From: Acidobacteriota bacterium
GTDB taxonomy: Bacteria > Acidobacteriota > Vicinamibacteria > Vicinamibacterales > 2-12-FULL-66-21
Length of the DNA stretch: 13,664 nucleotides
NCBI GenBank assembly: GCA_013817065.1
Contig: JACDDJ010000041.1
Coordinates: forward strand, 1-13,664
Direction: 5' to 3'
Position 1 is the first letter of the stretch; every line of letters begins with the position of its first letter. This document shows, piece by piece, positions 7,133 to 13,664 of the stretch. Position numbers and translations under genes: made by a program. Below the pieces are notes generated by a model, which worked only from the letters and a program-made list of their open reading frames with translations, was not told the origin of the DNA and did no database searches.

Positions 7133-10029
7133 CGCTGCGCGGAGCTGATGGCAGCAGTGCCCACAATGATGGGACGCTCTGCGGCCCTTGCCTTGGGCAC
7201 GAGCATCAGGAACCTTCCTTCGCGCGACACTTCGAGCAGCGACGCCGACTGCTTCAACTCGAACAGATTCCGTGGCATCCCAACCGCCAGGGAAGGTGCC
7301 GTCCGGATGATGGGAATGATCATCATCGTGCGGTCGTCGCCCAGGTAGTACAGCTGCCGCCCGTCAGGGCTCCAACGAGGTGCGCTCCAGACTCCGGTCG
7401 CGGCGAGAACAGACTCCCCCGTCACCGGCAACTGCGCGACGTAGAGATCGCGCCGCCCGCTGCGGCCGACGATGAATGCCATCGCGCGACCATCCGGCGA
7501 CACGCGCATCGCGGACGAGTTGAACTGGGGCGGCAGCAGCGGAGCAGGCGTTGCACCGGCCGTCAGTTGCAGTTGGAAGATTTTGAACTCTCCAGCTGTC
7601 TGGCGCTCGGCGTACGCGACTGCCCGACCACCAGGCAACACGTCCATGACGAGCTGCTGCAATCCAGGCGGCAGGATCTGCTCTTCGGCCCCGGTCGCGA
7701 GATCTCTCCTGAACAGGTGCGGCACGGAACCAGGGCTATCGCCGGCAAAGAGGATGGCACGCTCACCATCGATCCAGACCGGAGTCAGCTCGCTGCCCCG
7801 GCCCGCGGTGAGTCGCTCTTCTTCGGTCTGACGGACCAGGTCGAGCCGCCAGATGTCGAACGTGCCGAGGCCCGGTCGCCTGCGCGCCATAAGCAGCATC
7901 CGGCCGTCGCGAGAGAGCCGCGCCGAGTGGGTCTCGTACGCGGCGGGCTTGCTGATCGTTCCACTCTCGTTGCCATTCCGGTCGACCCAGACCAGCTGCT
8001 GGAGGTCCCCGCCTGGATGGTAGGCGACGGTGCCGGTTCGCGACGCGGCGAACGTCGCTCGAGATGTCGTGAAGAAGTACTCGACCTGCTCGGCAATCGA
8101 GAACGGCGCGCCGATGGGTCGCGGTCCTTCCAGATCCACCCGCTGACCCATGAGGACGCCTTCCCGAGCGAACACGACGATGTCAGGGTCTATCCATTGC
8201 GTGTTCGAGCTCACGCTCATGACCGTCCGCGTCGAGCCGTCGAGCGTCCCGATCTGCAGCTTCCCATCTCCATCGTCGAGGCGAGCAGTGTAGAGGAACC
8301 GCCTGCCGTCGGGGAGGAACCACGGCCACAGCACGCGCACCTCACCCTTCGACCGATTCGGGGTGAGAATCTCTTGCGTGGTGCCACCTGCGGCCGGCAC
8401 GGCGTAGATCCCCGTCCCGTGGGTGTGGCCGATGAGAATCACATCGTCGGCGCCCCAGGTCCCCTGCATCGATCCGAATTGCAACTCGCAGATTGGCACA
8501 GCGGGGCCGTCGGGGAGGTCGATGCGCTTCAACTTGCCGTCCGCAAAGAAAGCCAGCGAACGGCTGTCGGGCGACCAGAACGGCGACGTGGCGCCATCAG
8601 TTCCAGCTAACGGCCGCGCCTCGACGTCCCCCATCTCACGAAGCCAGATGCGGCTTTCGCCCGAAACGAGAAGCGGCACGGATTCGGTCGACGCAAGAAA
8701 CGCCAGCCGCGATCCGTCGGGGGATAGCGCGAAGAACGTTTGCCCCGGGTGGAAGTTGAACAGACCACCCGCCGGAGGAAACACGCTGAAATTTACGGGC
8801 ATGGCGGGCGGGATCGGCGGCGAAGGCGCCGGACGGTAGAGGGCAACGGCCAACAGTGCCGTCAGAGCAAGCAGACTGGCGATCGCGACACTCGACGCCA
8901 GACGTCTCGGCTGTCGCGCCGGCGCATGAGAAGCGTCAGCATCCTCCCCGAGCTCGAGTGCAATGCGCGCCTCGCCGATGTCGCGCAGCCGCAGCTTTGG
9001 ATCCCTGGTCAGGCAGCGTCGGAGAAGACGATCCAGATACCGGGGCGTGCTCCACGGCAGCAGCGACCACTCGGGGTCACGTTCCATCACTGCGGCCAGC
9101 GTGTCGCTTCCCGAGACGTCCTCGAACGGCGGCTGGCGAGCGCACATCGTGAACAGCACGCAGCCGAACGCCCAGATGTCGGTGCGCTTGTCGACGGGCT
9201 GCCCTCGCGCCTGTTCAGGACTCATGTAGCCCGCAGTTCCAACGATGACTCCGACCTGCGTGGCATGGCGTGGGCCTGTCGCGGAGCCTGTCGACGGAGC
9301 ATGAACCTGGGATGCGTCGAGTTTCGCCAGCCCGAAGTCGAGGATCTTCACGTTCCCGTCAGGCGTGATCTTGATGTTGGCGGGCTTGAGATCACGATGA
9401 AGGATGCCGCGATCGTGTGCCGCTTCCAGGCCTTGAGCCAACTGTCGGGCGATCCGGACGATCTCATCGTGCGCCAGCGGACCGGTGGCAAGTCGTTCGG
9501 CCAGCGTCACGCCGTCCACGAGCTCGAGCACGAGCGCAGCGACGTCTGCGGTCTCCTCCAGTCCATAGATCGCGCCGATGTGCGGGTGATTCAGAGCGGC
9601 GAGCGCCCGCGCCTCTCCCTCGAAGCGGGAGCGCCGGTCCGGGTCGTTGGCGAAGGAGTCGGGCAGAACCTTGATGGCGACGGCGCGCTGGAGCTTCGTG
9701 TCGTGCGCGCGATAGACTTCCCCCATACCGCCCACACCGAGCAACGACTCGATACGGAACGGCCCCAACTGGCTGCCAGGCGCAAGCCGCTTGACAGACT
9801 CTGGCAGTGAGAAGGCGAACTCGTCGCCGAACGATCCCGCTTCGTCGTGCGCCCTCAGCAGCGATTCCACCGCGGCCCGCAGCGCCGGATCGTGATGGCA
9901 GGCTTGGTCGAGATACGCGTCGCGTGCGCTCCCACCGAGGCTGGCCGCCGCGAAGAACAGGCGGCTGACGCCCGGCCAGTTATCGGGCTTGATGTCGGTC
10001 GCTGCTCTGAGTGGCGGGTTGTCCTTCAT
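7129..10029 (-). CDS. Transmembrane Ser/Thr protein kinase with PD40 (TolB/WD40-like) beta-propeller
   Basis: A 966-residue sensor kinase when started at ATG 10029. The frame stays open to an ATG at 10098, but that extension is low-complexity and the family normally begins close to the NWPGVSRLF-type helix. Residues about 10-65 form the short helical region seen before many acidobacterial kinases. The kinase domain runs about 88-360. It has the glycine loop GVGGMGEVYRAHD (98-110), the ATP-binding Lys in VAIKVLP (Lys120), the catalytic HRDLKPAN (211-218), DFG (231-233), and GTAGYMSPEQ in the activation segment. All key residues are present, so it should be active. One membrane helix at about 378-397 follows, then a C-terminal propeller with repeated SPDG-type blades (SPDGSRLAFLAS, SPDSRSLAFFAD, SPDGRQLYYLG) placed outside the cytoplasm. 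The propeller presumably senses an envelope ligand. It is the first gene of an operon with the sigma factor. Confidence 0.93.
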   Translation of the reverse strand: MKDNPPLRAATDIKPDNWPGVSRLFFAAASLGGSARDAYLDQACHHDPALRAAVESLLRAHDEAGSFGDEFAFSLPESVKRLAPGSQLGPFRIESLLGVGGMGEVYRAHDTKLQRAVAIKVLPDSFANDPDRRSRFEGEARALAALNHPHIGAIYGLEETADVAALVLELVDGVTLAERLATGPLAHDEIVRIARQLAQGLEAAHDRGILHRDLKPANIKITPDGNVKILDFGLAKLDASQVHAPSTGSATGPRHATQVGVIVGTAGYMSPEQARGQPVDKRTDIWAFGCVLFTMCARQPPFEDVSGSDTLAAVMERDPEWSLLPWSTPRYLDRLLRRCLTRDPKLRLRDIGEARIALELGEDADASHAPARQPRRLASSVAIASLLALTALLAVALYRPAPSPPIPPAMPVNFSVFPPAGGLFNFHPGQTFFALSPDGSRLAFLASTESVPLLVSGESRIWLREMGDVEARPLAGTDGATSPFWSPDSRSLAFFADGKLKRIDLPDGPAVPICELQFGSMQGTWGADDVILIGHTHGTGIYAVPAAGGTTQEILTPNRSKGEVRVLWPWFLPDGRRFLYTARLDDGDGKLQIGTLDGSTRTVMSVSSNTQWIDPDIVVFAREGVLMGQRVDLEGPRPIGAPFSIAEQVEYFFTTSRATFAASRTGTVAYHPGGDLQQLVWVDRNGNESGTISKPAAYETHSARLSRDGRMLLMARRRPGLGTFDIWRLDLVRQTEEERLTAGRGSELTPVWIDGERAILFAGDSPGSVPHLFRRDLATGAEEQILPPGLQQLVMDVLPGGRAVAYAERQTAGEFKIFQLQLTAGATPAPLLPPQFNSSAMRVSPDGRAMAFIVGRSGRRDLYVAQLPVTGESVLAATGVWSAPRWSPDGRQLYYLGDDRTMMIIPIIRTAPSLAVGMPRNLFELKQSASLLEVSREGRFLMLVPKARAAERPIIVGTAAISSAQR

Positions 10030-10110
10030 AAATGGAACGAGCGGCCGGATCCCCCCGATCGCGCCAGCCCGGCAACGTGCCCAGGCGCGACCGGTCATAC
10101 CTGCCGTGCC

Positions 10111-10140
10111 AGTATAGGCCCAGCCACCGGCTCAGCGGCA
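10111..10140 (-). promoter_or_regulatory. Candidate promoter of the kinase-sigma operon
   Basis: The minus strand carries TATACT (10116-10111), a 5/6 match to the -10 consensus. A poor -35 candidate, TTGCCG, lies 19 nt upstream. Transcription would begin near 10104, giving a leader of about 75 nt to the ATG at 10029, or an almost leaderless message from the ATG at 10098. This weakly favours the 10029 start. Confidence 0.35.
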
Positions 10141-10262
10141 AAAGCAGAACTCCCGCGAGCGCAGAGCTGGCCTTGACGCACCTCGATCAACCGCGCCGCC
10201 GCGTCGGGGAATTCTGGCGTGCCATGTACGATTCGCCGGTGCCGGCCACGGGCGCGTGCGAT

Positions 10263-10415
10263 TCAGACTGCCCTCCACGTGTAGATGGTCGGCTGATTAG
10301 TGCGCGGATTCTTGAGTAGCGTCACGCGCCACTTGACGCGGACGCAGGCACCCGCGTCGGTCAACTTCAACTCGCGGGCCAAGCCTGCGCACGGCGAACG
10401 CCCCCCCGAAAACGC
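10263..10415 (-). pseudogene. C-terminal remnant of an unidentified protein
   Basis: The minus-strand frame between the TAG at 10416-10418 and the TGA at 10263-10265 reads 50 codons with natural-looking protein character. It includes ARELKLTDAGACVRVKWRVT and LLKNPRTNQPTIYTWRAV, an alternating beta-strand pattern with two cysteines. There is no start codon or Shine-Dalgarno at a sensible place, so it is most likely the tail of a decayed gene. I do not recognise the family. The remaining bases 10119-10262, between this and the kinase promoter, show nothing I can name. Confidence 0.3.
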
Positions 10416-10434
10416 CTAAGACTTTGCGAAAAAA

Positions 10435-10653
10435 TCAGATCAGCGCGTGCTCCTCCACCCGGAGCGCGACGTCCCAGTCGTTTAGCGGGCAGCCTGCGTG
10501 ACTCTCAACTCGAGTGCCGCTCTCGCGCTCAATTCGAACCTCATCCCGCTAGCGTGCCTCGGCATCCTCTTTCTTCTGGAAGGCGCCTATGACGCCCGTG
10601 TCGACGAAGTCGTGCTGATTCTGATCCTCGCGGACGAGCAGGTAGATGGTCAT
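10435..10653 (-). pseudogene. Small protein gene with one in-frame amber codon
   Basis: A single frame of 72 codons from ATG 10653 to TGA 10435 is interrupted only by TAG at codon 35 (10551-10549). The N-terminal part begins MTIYLLVREDQNQHDFVDTG, continues VIGAFQKKEDAEAR and then hits the stop. The frame goes on, RDEVRIERESGTRVESH, and ends DWDVALRVEEHALI. The start has GGAG and AAGG nearby. The two halves look like one small cytosolic alpha/beta protein with a charged middle helix, a type I associate with short hypothetical proteins beside toxin-antitoxin loci. The family cannot be named with certainty. The TAG is one change from CAG or GAG, which would fit the charged helix. Translation may give a 34-residue fragment or, with suppression, the whole protein. 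Confidence 0.5.
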
Positions 10654-10698
10654 TGCTCCGGCCTTCTGGCGAGATTATCTCCAGGAAGTGTACGGAGG

Positions 10699-10776
10699 CT
10701 AGATCGGATAGGAATCCGTGCGCGAGTACGCCGAGAAGCCGGTGCGGGTCTGTTCGACCACGATTAGATATTCCAT
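10699..10776 (-). pseudogene. hicB: HicB antitoxin remnant
   Basis: From ATG 10776 the frame encodes MEYLIVVEQTRTGFSAYS, a close match to the conserved start of HicB antitoxins (the partial RNase-H-like fold). The expected PDLPGC... continuation is absent. The frame instead reads RTDSYPI and stops at TAG 10699-10701. The last residues resemble the GYPIP segment near the end of HicB, so an internal deletion of about 30 codons is likely. The start lies 4 nt after the stop of the hicA remnant, keeping the normal hicA-hicB order and spacing. Confidence 0.65.
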
Positions 10777-10780
10777 GGCT

Positions 10781-10934
10781 TCATCCAGCATGGTTGAGGA
10801 TGCAGTTCAGGTTCCCCGGGGCCAGTTCGTCGCCTGGTTTGCCTGCAACCGTCACGAGGCCCGTCTTGCTGTTTGAACTGCCGGTGTGAACCACGGTGGC
10901 GAACGACCGACCAGCCGTCATCCGCAAGGTCGAC
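10781..10934 (-). pseudogene. hicA: HicA mRNA-interferase remnant, frameshifted
   Basis: HicA is a small double-stranded-RNA-binding-fold toxin that cleaves mRNA. One minus-strand frame gives VDLADDGWSVVRHRGSHRQF followed by K, including the DGW and the GSHRQF box that carries the catalytic His. The next frame gives KTGLVTVAGKPGDELAPGNL and then NCILNHAG before TGA at 10783-10781, the conserved HicA C-terminus. Between AAA and AAG about 9 nt (HPT) are expected and 4 are present, so a 5-bp deletion explains the frameshift. The N-terminus upstream of residue V is not recognisable. The catalytic His codon survives, but the protein cannot be made intact. Confidence 0.65.
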
Positions 10935-11017
10935 GGCGCCCGCGTGCTTGAAACTGCCTGGCGGTGCTTTCAGGGCTGTTTGTCATCAGGCGCCGACCGG
11001 CGCGGCTTCGGCACCGC

Positions 11018-11107
11018 TCACGTCGGCACGCCTAGCTTCGGCAGCAGCCACGACTGCAGCACGGTGTAGACGATCACGAAAGCGCCTATCGTCAGGACGG
11101 TTTCCAT
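11018..11107 (-). CDS. Possible 29-residue single-span membrane peptide
   Basis: ATG 11107 to TGA 11018 encodes METVLTIGAFVIVYTVLQSW followed by LLPKLGVPT. It is one clear membrane helix of about 18 residues and a short, positively charged end. No strong Shine-Dalgarno lies upstream. Codon use has the G/C third positions of the region. After the TGA the frame stays open for 15 more codons (AVPKPRRSAPDDKQP), and a GC-rich hairpin follows. A real small protein, a remnant, or a chance frame are all possible; the sequence is more protein-like than chance neighbours. Confidence 0.3.
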   Translation of the reverse strand: METVLTIGAFVIVYTVLQSWLLPKLGVPT

Positions 11108-11159
11108 ACGTCCATTGTGCTATCGATTCATGCGTCACGGGCAGCTTGAGGCAAAATGA

Positions 11160-11432
11160 CGTCGGCGCGATCGCTCGCTCAGTGGCACGGAGTTCGCCAC
11201 GGCAATACGGGATTTCGAAGCGGAGTGGCGGCGGTTCGCGCCAATTCCCGCGAGCTCAGCTCTCTGTCGCGAAGCGGGTGACCTCGCCGAGCGCTACCAG
11301 ATACGCGGGTTCGACAGCATCCACCTCGCGTCCTTCGCCGAAACGCTGCGCGGCCTCGAGGGTGCAGAGTTTTCGAGCTTCGATGACCGGCTGAACCGCG
11401 CGGCCCGAAGGCTCGCGCGAAGTCTCAGGTAG
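11160..11432 (+). pseudogene. C-terminal half of a VapC-like PIN-domain toxin
   Basis: The plus-strand frame reads TAIRDFEAEWRRFAPIPASS, ALCREAGDLAERYQIRGFDS, IHLASFAETLRGLEGAEFSS and FDDRLNRAARRLARSLR before TAG at 11430-11432. LAERYxIRGFDSIHLAS and FSSFDxRLNxAAR are the third and fourth acidic motifs of PIN ribonucleases. The N-terminal half with the first catalytic Asp (an xVDASVxV-type strand) and the second motif is missing. An in-frame TGA at 11157-11159 closes the frame upstream. No VapB antitoxin is recognisable. The fragment cannot be an active nuclease, because two of four metal-binding acids are lost. Confidence 0.65.
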
Positions 11433-11563
11433 CAAACCCCTGCGGGACTGGCCGCATCCGTCGAAGAATTCTGGCACAGCCAGGCCTTCCGACTTATCTT
11501 GAAGGGACGTATGCGCCCGGCCACAAGACCGGCGCAGTCACGAAACCGAAGGAGGCCCGCACG

Positions 11564-12073
11564 ATGAAACGCCATCTCAGATTCTTTGGTCCCGCCGCTC
11601 TCGTTCTGTGCTTGACCGGAGCTGTACAAGGCTCCTACGATGCGGCCGCCGCAGCAGGGGCGTGCGGGCTGATCACCCGTCAGGAAGCCGCGACGGCCTT
11701 CGGTGCGCCGGTGCCGGCCGGAGCAGACAAGACCCAGGACTTTCCGCTCCAGGGGGAGGGGGTCGTGATCAAGATGCAGTCCTGCTTCTACGGATCGGGC
11801 GTGATAGTCGCTCGATACGAGCTGGGGAGCGATTCCCAGGTCCTGTTCGGCAAGTACCGGAAAGAGCTCGCCTCCCAATCCGGCTCAACAGACTACCAGA
11901 ATGTGAACGGCATCGGCGATGAAGCCTTCGCCGCCAAGGGTCAGATGATCCGAAAAGGGCAGACGGGTCTGCTCATCAGCGTCAGCCTGGGGGACAGGCA
12001 GAATCTTCGTATCGCCACCAGGGCGCTGCAAGCCGAGAAGGCGCTCGCGGCCCTCGCGCTCGGCCGATTGTGA
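11564..12073 (+). CDS. Small secreted protein, possibly DUF3558-like
   Basis: A 169-residue protein with a strong start: AAGGAGG ends 8 nt before ATG 11564. The N-terminus is a signal peptide (MKRHLRFFGPAALVLCLTGA), cleaved perhaps near residues 23-30. The mature part opens ACGLITRQEAATAFGAPVPAG, then MQSCFYGSGVIVARYELG and NGIGDEAFAAKGQMIRKGQT, with two cysteines (about 34 and 74) that could pair. The CGLIT-x-EA-x-AFG opening followed by a Cys-Phe-Tyr strand resembles secreted DUF3558-type proteins, an assignment made by eye only. It is not a lipoprotein because no Cys follows the signal. It precedes the broken OmpA-family gene by 45 bp on the same strand, so the two may have formed an envelope operon. 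Confidence 0.7.
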   Translation: MKRHLRFFGPAALVLCLTGAVQGSYDAAAAAGACGLITRQEAATAFGAPVPAGADKTQDFPLQGEGVVIKMQSCFYGSGVIVARYELGSDSQVLFGKYRKELASQSGSTDYQNVNGIGDEAFAAKGQMIRKGQTGLLISVSLGDRQNLRIATRALQAEKALAALALGRL

Positions 12074-12074
12074 T

Positions 12075-12094
12075 CGCTCGACGGCCGTCGAGCG
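12075..12094. promoter_or_regulatory. Perfect 20-bp palindrome between two envelope genes
   Basis: cgctcgacgg and ccgtcgagcg are exact reverse complements with no spacer, starting 2 nt after the stop codon of the preceding gene. As RNA it would form a stable hairpin (8-bp stem with a GGCC loop). There is no T-run after it, so it is either a non-canonical terminator or processing hairpin, or a regulator site for the next gene. Confidence 0.4.
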
Positions 12095-12118
12095 CGAAGC
12101 CTGGTCAGGGAGATACCC

Positions 12119-13237
12119 ATGTACACGTTTCGCCTCATCGTCTCCGTGCTGGTTGCCGGCGTCATCTGGACGCCGTCTCCGTTGACCGCGCAAGCCCGAG
12201 GCGTGACACCGCCGGCGCCGAAGGTCCCACTCGTGGTCGGCCTTGTGGTCGTGGGCGCCGTTCATGAACCCAGCAAAGGGGACTACGAATCGATCATCAA
12301 GATCGACACCGTATCAGCCGCCTCGTTCGGTTACACGGTGTCCGGGGACGTCGATGGCCGGCGGTTTACCGTGAACCGGAAGGTCAGGACCGAGGATCTG
12401 GCGCACGCGCACGAATGGCGTCCGCGCTACAAGGAAGGGGATCCGGCGATCTATCCGGAACGACCGGAGTAACCCTGTCGGCGGACATGCTCAGCGAACT
12501 GAAGGGCAATGGGCAGACGTCTCTCAAGGCATCCATCGCGGCCGACCCCCTGGGCGGCCTGCTCGAGGGGATTCTCGGCGCAAACGCCGAGGCGCTTGGC
12601 AGTATCGCCGCCATCTCGGGCAGGGGGGGGCGGTCGAGGGGACGCTCAGCCGGGTCGAGCCACAACCGGTCCCCGTGTCGATGTTGGTCAACGACAGCCG
12701 CGTCGATCTCCCCACGGTGCACGCGCGCGGGAAGCTCGGAGACGAAACGTTCGACGTGTACATTTTGGACGATCCGGCGATGCCCATGGTGCTGCTCTGG
12801 AGCCTCGGCGACACCGGTAAGCGAATCATCAGGATCTCCTATCCGAGCAGAACCACATCCAACCGCATCGAAGAGAAGTTGAGCACGACCGGTCGCGCCG
12901 AGGTGTACGGAATCTACTTCGACTTCGCAAAGGCGACGATCACACCCGAGTCTGAGCCGGTGCTGAAGGAAATCGCCGACTCATGGCGAAGAACCCTGCG
13001 TGGAAACTGAGCGTCGAGGGGCACACCGACAACATTGGCGGCGCCGCTTCGAATCAGGATCTGTCGGCGCGCCGGGCGGCCGCCGTTCGCCAAGCGCTCG
13101 TCGGTGGACATCACGTCGCGGCCGACCGTCTGACTCCTGCAGGATTCGGCGCGTCACGGCCAAAAGAGACCAACGACACCCTCGAAGGCCGCGCGCGCAA
13201 TCGGCGGGTCGAGCTGGTGCGCCAGCCTGGAGAGTAG
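12119..13237 (+). pseudogene. OmpA-family outer-membrane/peptidoglycan-linking protein with three frameshifts
   Basis: One gene reads across three frames. It starts at ATG 12119 (AGGGAG 6 nt upstream) with a signal peptide ending LTAQA. The first segment (DYESIIKIDTVSAASFGYTV ... KEGDPAIYP) stops at 12472. The second frame continues GTTGVTLSADMLSELKGNGQ. After the G8 run at 12623-12630 a third frame gives AVEGTLSRVEPQPVPVSMLV and later IYFDFAKATITPESEPVLKE. The fourth segment, from about 12975, gives MAKNPAWKLSVEGHTDNIGG, SNQDLSARRAAAVRQALV and GRARNRRVELVRQ, the OmpA C-terminal peptidoglycan-binding domain with its Asp and Arg contacts. Each shift is explained by loss of one base: about 12457-12462, the G-run, and about 12972-12975. 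The protein would anchor the outer membrane to the wall. It is either decayed or three homopolymer errors. Confidence 0.8.
12623..12630 (+). repeat. G8 homopolymer at a frameshift
   Basis: Eight consecutive G bases lie exactly where the OmpA-family gene changes frame. Nine would restore it. Such tracts are hot spots for replication slippage and also for sequencing error. Confidence 0.8.
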
Positions 13238-13286
13238 AAATCGCTCCGGTGTGTGGTGAGACAGAAGTCGTCCGAAGGAGGCAGCC

Positions 13287-13664
13287 ATGGAAATCTCGTC
13301 CCAGAATTTGTGCATGAAGATCGAGCGGCTCGAAGCAGATCTTGCAGCGGCGACTCGTGAGATCCATAGAGTGCGGAATGCTCCTCAACGGCGCTGGCGC
13401 GACGCATGCGCGGCGTTGTTCATGGCCTCCGTCGTGAGCATCGCAGGATCCTGGACGCTGGGCGCGCAGACACCTGCACGTATGCCCGGAACGCCCGACG
13501 AGCAGATCCTCAGCCTTCTGCAGAGAGTGACCGCTCTCGAACAGCGATCATCACGCGTCAAGGCACCGTTTGAAGTCGTGGATGACGCCGGCAAAGTGGT
13601 GTTGCGGGTGGAAGCGACTCCACTGCGCGGCCTCCAGTTGTTCACCGCGGCGGGCCAGGTCGTC
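13287..13664 (+). CDS. Membrane-anchored coiled-coil protein, partial (runs off the window)
   Basis: The start is ATG 13287 with AAGGAGG 5 nt upstream; the frame is open for 126 codons to the window end. Residues about 1-35 form a charged coiled coil (MKIERLEADLAAATREIHRV). A hydrophobic segment follows at about 43-63 (ACAALFMASVVSIAGSWTLG), then a second helix (DEQILSLLQRVTALEQRSSR). The last part is KAPFEVVDDAGKVVLRVEAT ... GLQLFTAAGQVV, a strand-turn pattern (xVxDxxGKxxxxV) like the beta-repeats of tail-fibre or adhesin-like proteins. The orientation suggests a cytoplasmic N-terminus and an exported beta-rich stalk. Function is unknown. It lies 49 bp after the OmpA-family gene on the same strand and may share its envelope role. 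Confidence 0.7.
   Translation, partial: MEISSQNLCMKIERLEADLAAATREIHRVRNAPQRRWRDACAALFMASVVSIAGSWTLGAQTPARMPGTPDEQILSLLQRVTALEQRSSRVKAPFEVVDDAGKVVLRVEATPLRGLQLFTAAGQVV

Noticed and set aside
7567..9810. Two plus-strand frames of about 350 codons each (7567-8610, 8740-9810)
   Set aside because: Both are antisense to the intact kinase gene, whose domain motifs are unambiguous; their translations show no domain.
1..13664. CRISPR arrays, insertion sequences with terminal repeats, transposases, rRNA
   Set aside because: No regularly spaced repeats, no transposase or integrase motifs and no rRNA-like sequence were seen on either strand.

Overview
The window looks like a piece of an Acidobacteriota chromosome, probably of the Vicinamibacteria type. 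This is inferred from its high GC and from three families that occur together there: an Oar-like TonB-dependent receptor with an N-terminal carboxypeptidase-regulatory domain, a TIGR02999/Sigma70_ECF-type sigma factor, and a Ser/Thr kinase fused to a PD40 (TolB/WD40-like) propeller. No ribosomal or taxonomic marker is present, so the assignment is soft.

Layout. (1) 127-679, minus strand: a BrnT-type toxin followed by a CopG/ribbon-helix-helix antitoxin with overlapping ends, and a perfect 10+10 bp inverted repeat just upstream as likely autoregulatory operator. (2) About 718-1336: no gene. It holds a tandem 12-bp repeat, an orphan intrinsic terminator, the 5' half of a tRNA-Ser(GCU) that stops at the anticodon loop, and an inverted copy of the repeat; together these resemble the scar of an integrative element. 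(3) 1337-4675: the large outer-membrane receptor, intact. (4) 4793-5585: a Big2-domain lipoprotein gene broken by a 4-bp tandem duplication. (5) 5787-6392, minus: a small exported beta-rich protein. (6) 6539-10029, minus: a two-gene signalling operon, membrane kinase-propeller first, then the ECF sigma factor, joined by an ATGA overlap.

(7) About 10099-11563 has no normal-sized gene, but reading codon by codon shows it is a graveyard. It holds a gene tail (10263-10415), a 72-codon small gene split by an in-frame TAG (10435-10653), hicB and hicA remnants (10699-10934), a 29-residue membrane ORF (11018-11107), and the C-terminal half of a VapC-like PIN toxin (11160-11432). (8) 11564-12073: a small secreted protein. 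(9) 12119-13237: one OmpA-family gene broken by three separate -1 frameshifts. (10) 13287 to the window end: the start of a membrane-anchored coiled-coil protein.

The working parts are a nutrient or polymer uptake receptor, a kinase/sigma-factor relay that could set expression of envelope genes, and several envelope proteins. The rest is decay: remnants or complete loci of three toxin-antitoxin families, plus five genes with frameshifts or nonsense codons. The large genes are uninterrupted over more than 6 kb, which argues that much of this decay is real rather than poor sequence. The three one-base losses in the OmpA gene, one in a G8 run, could still be sequencing error.
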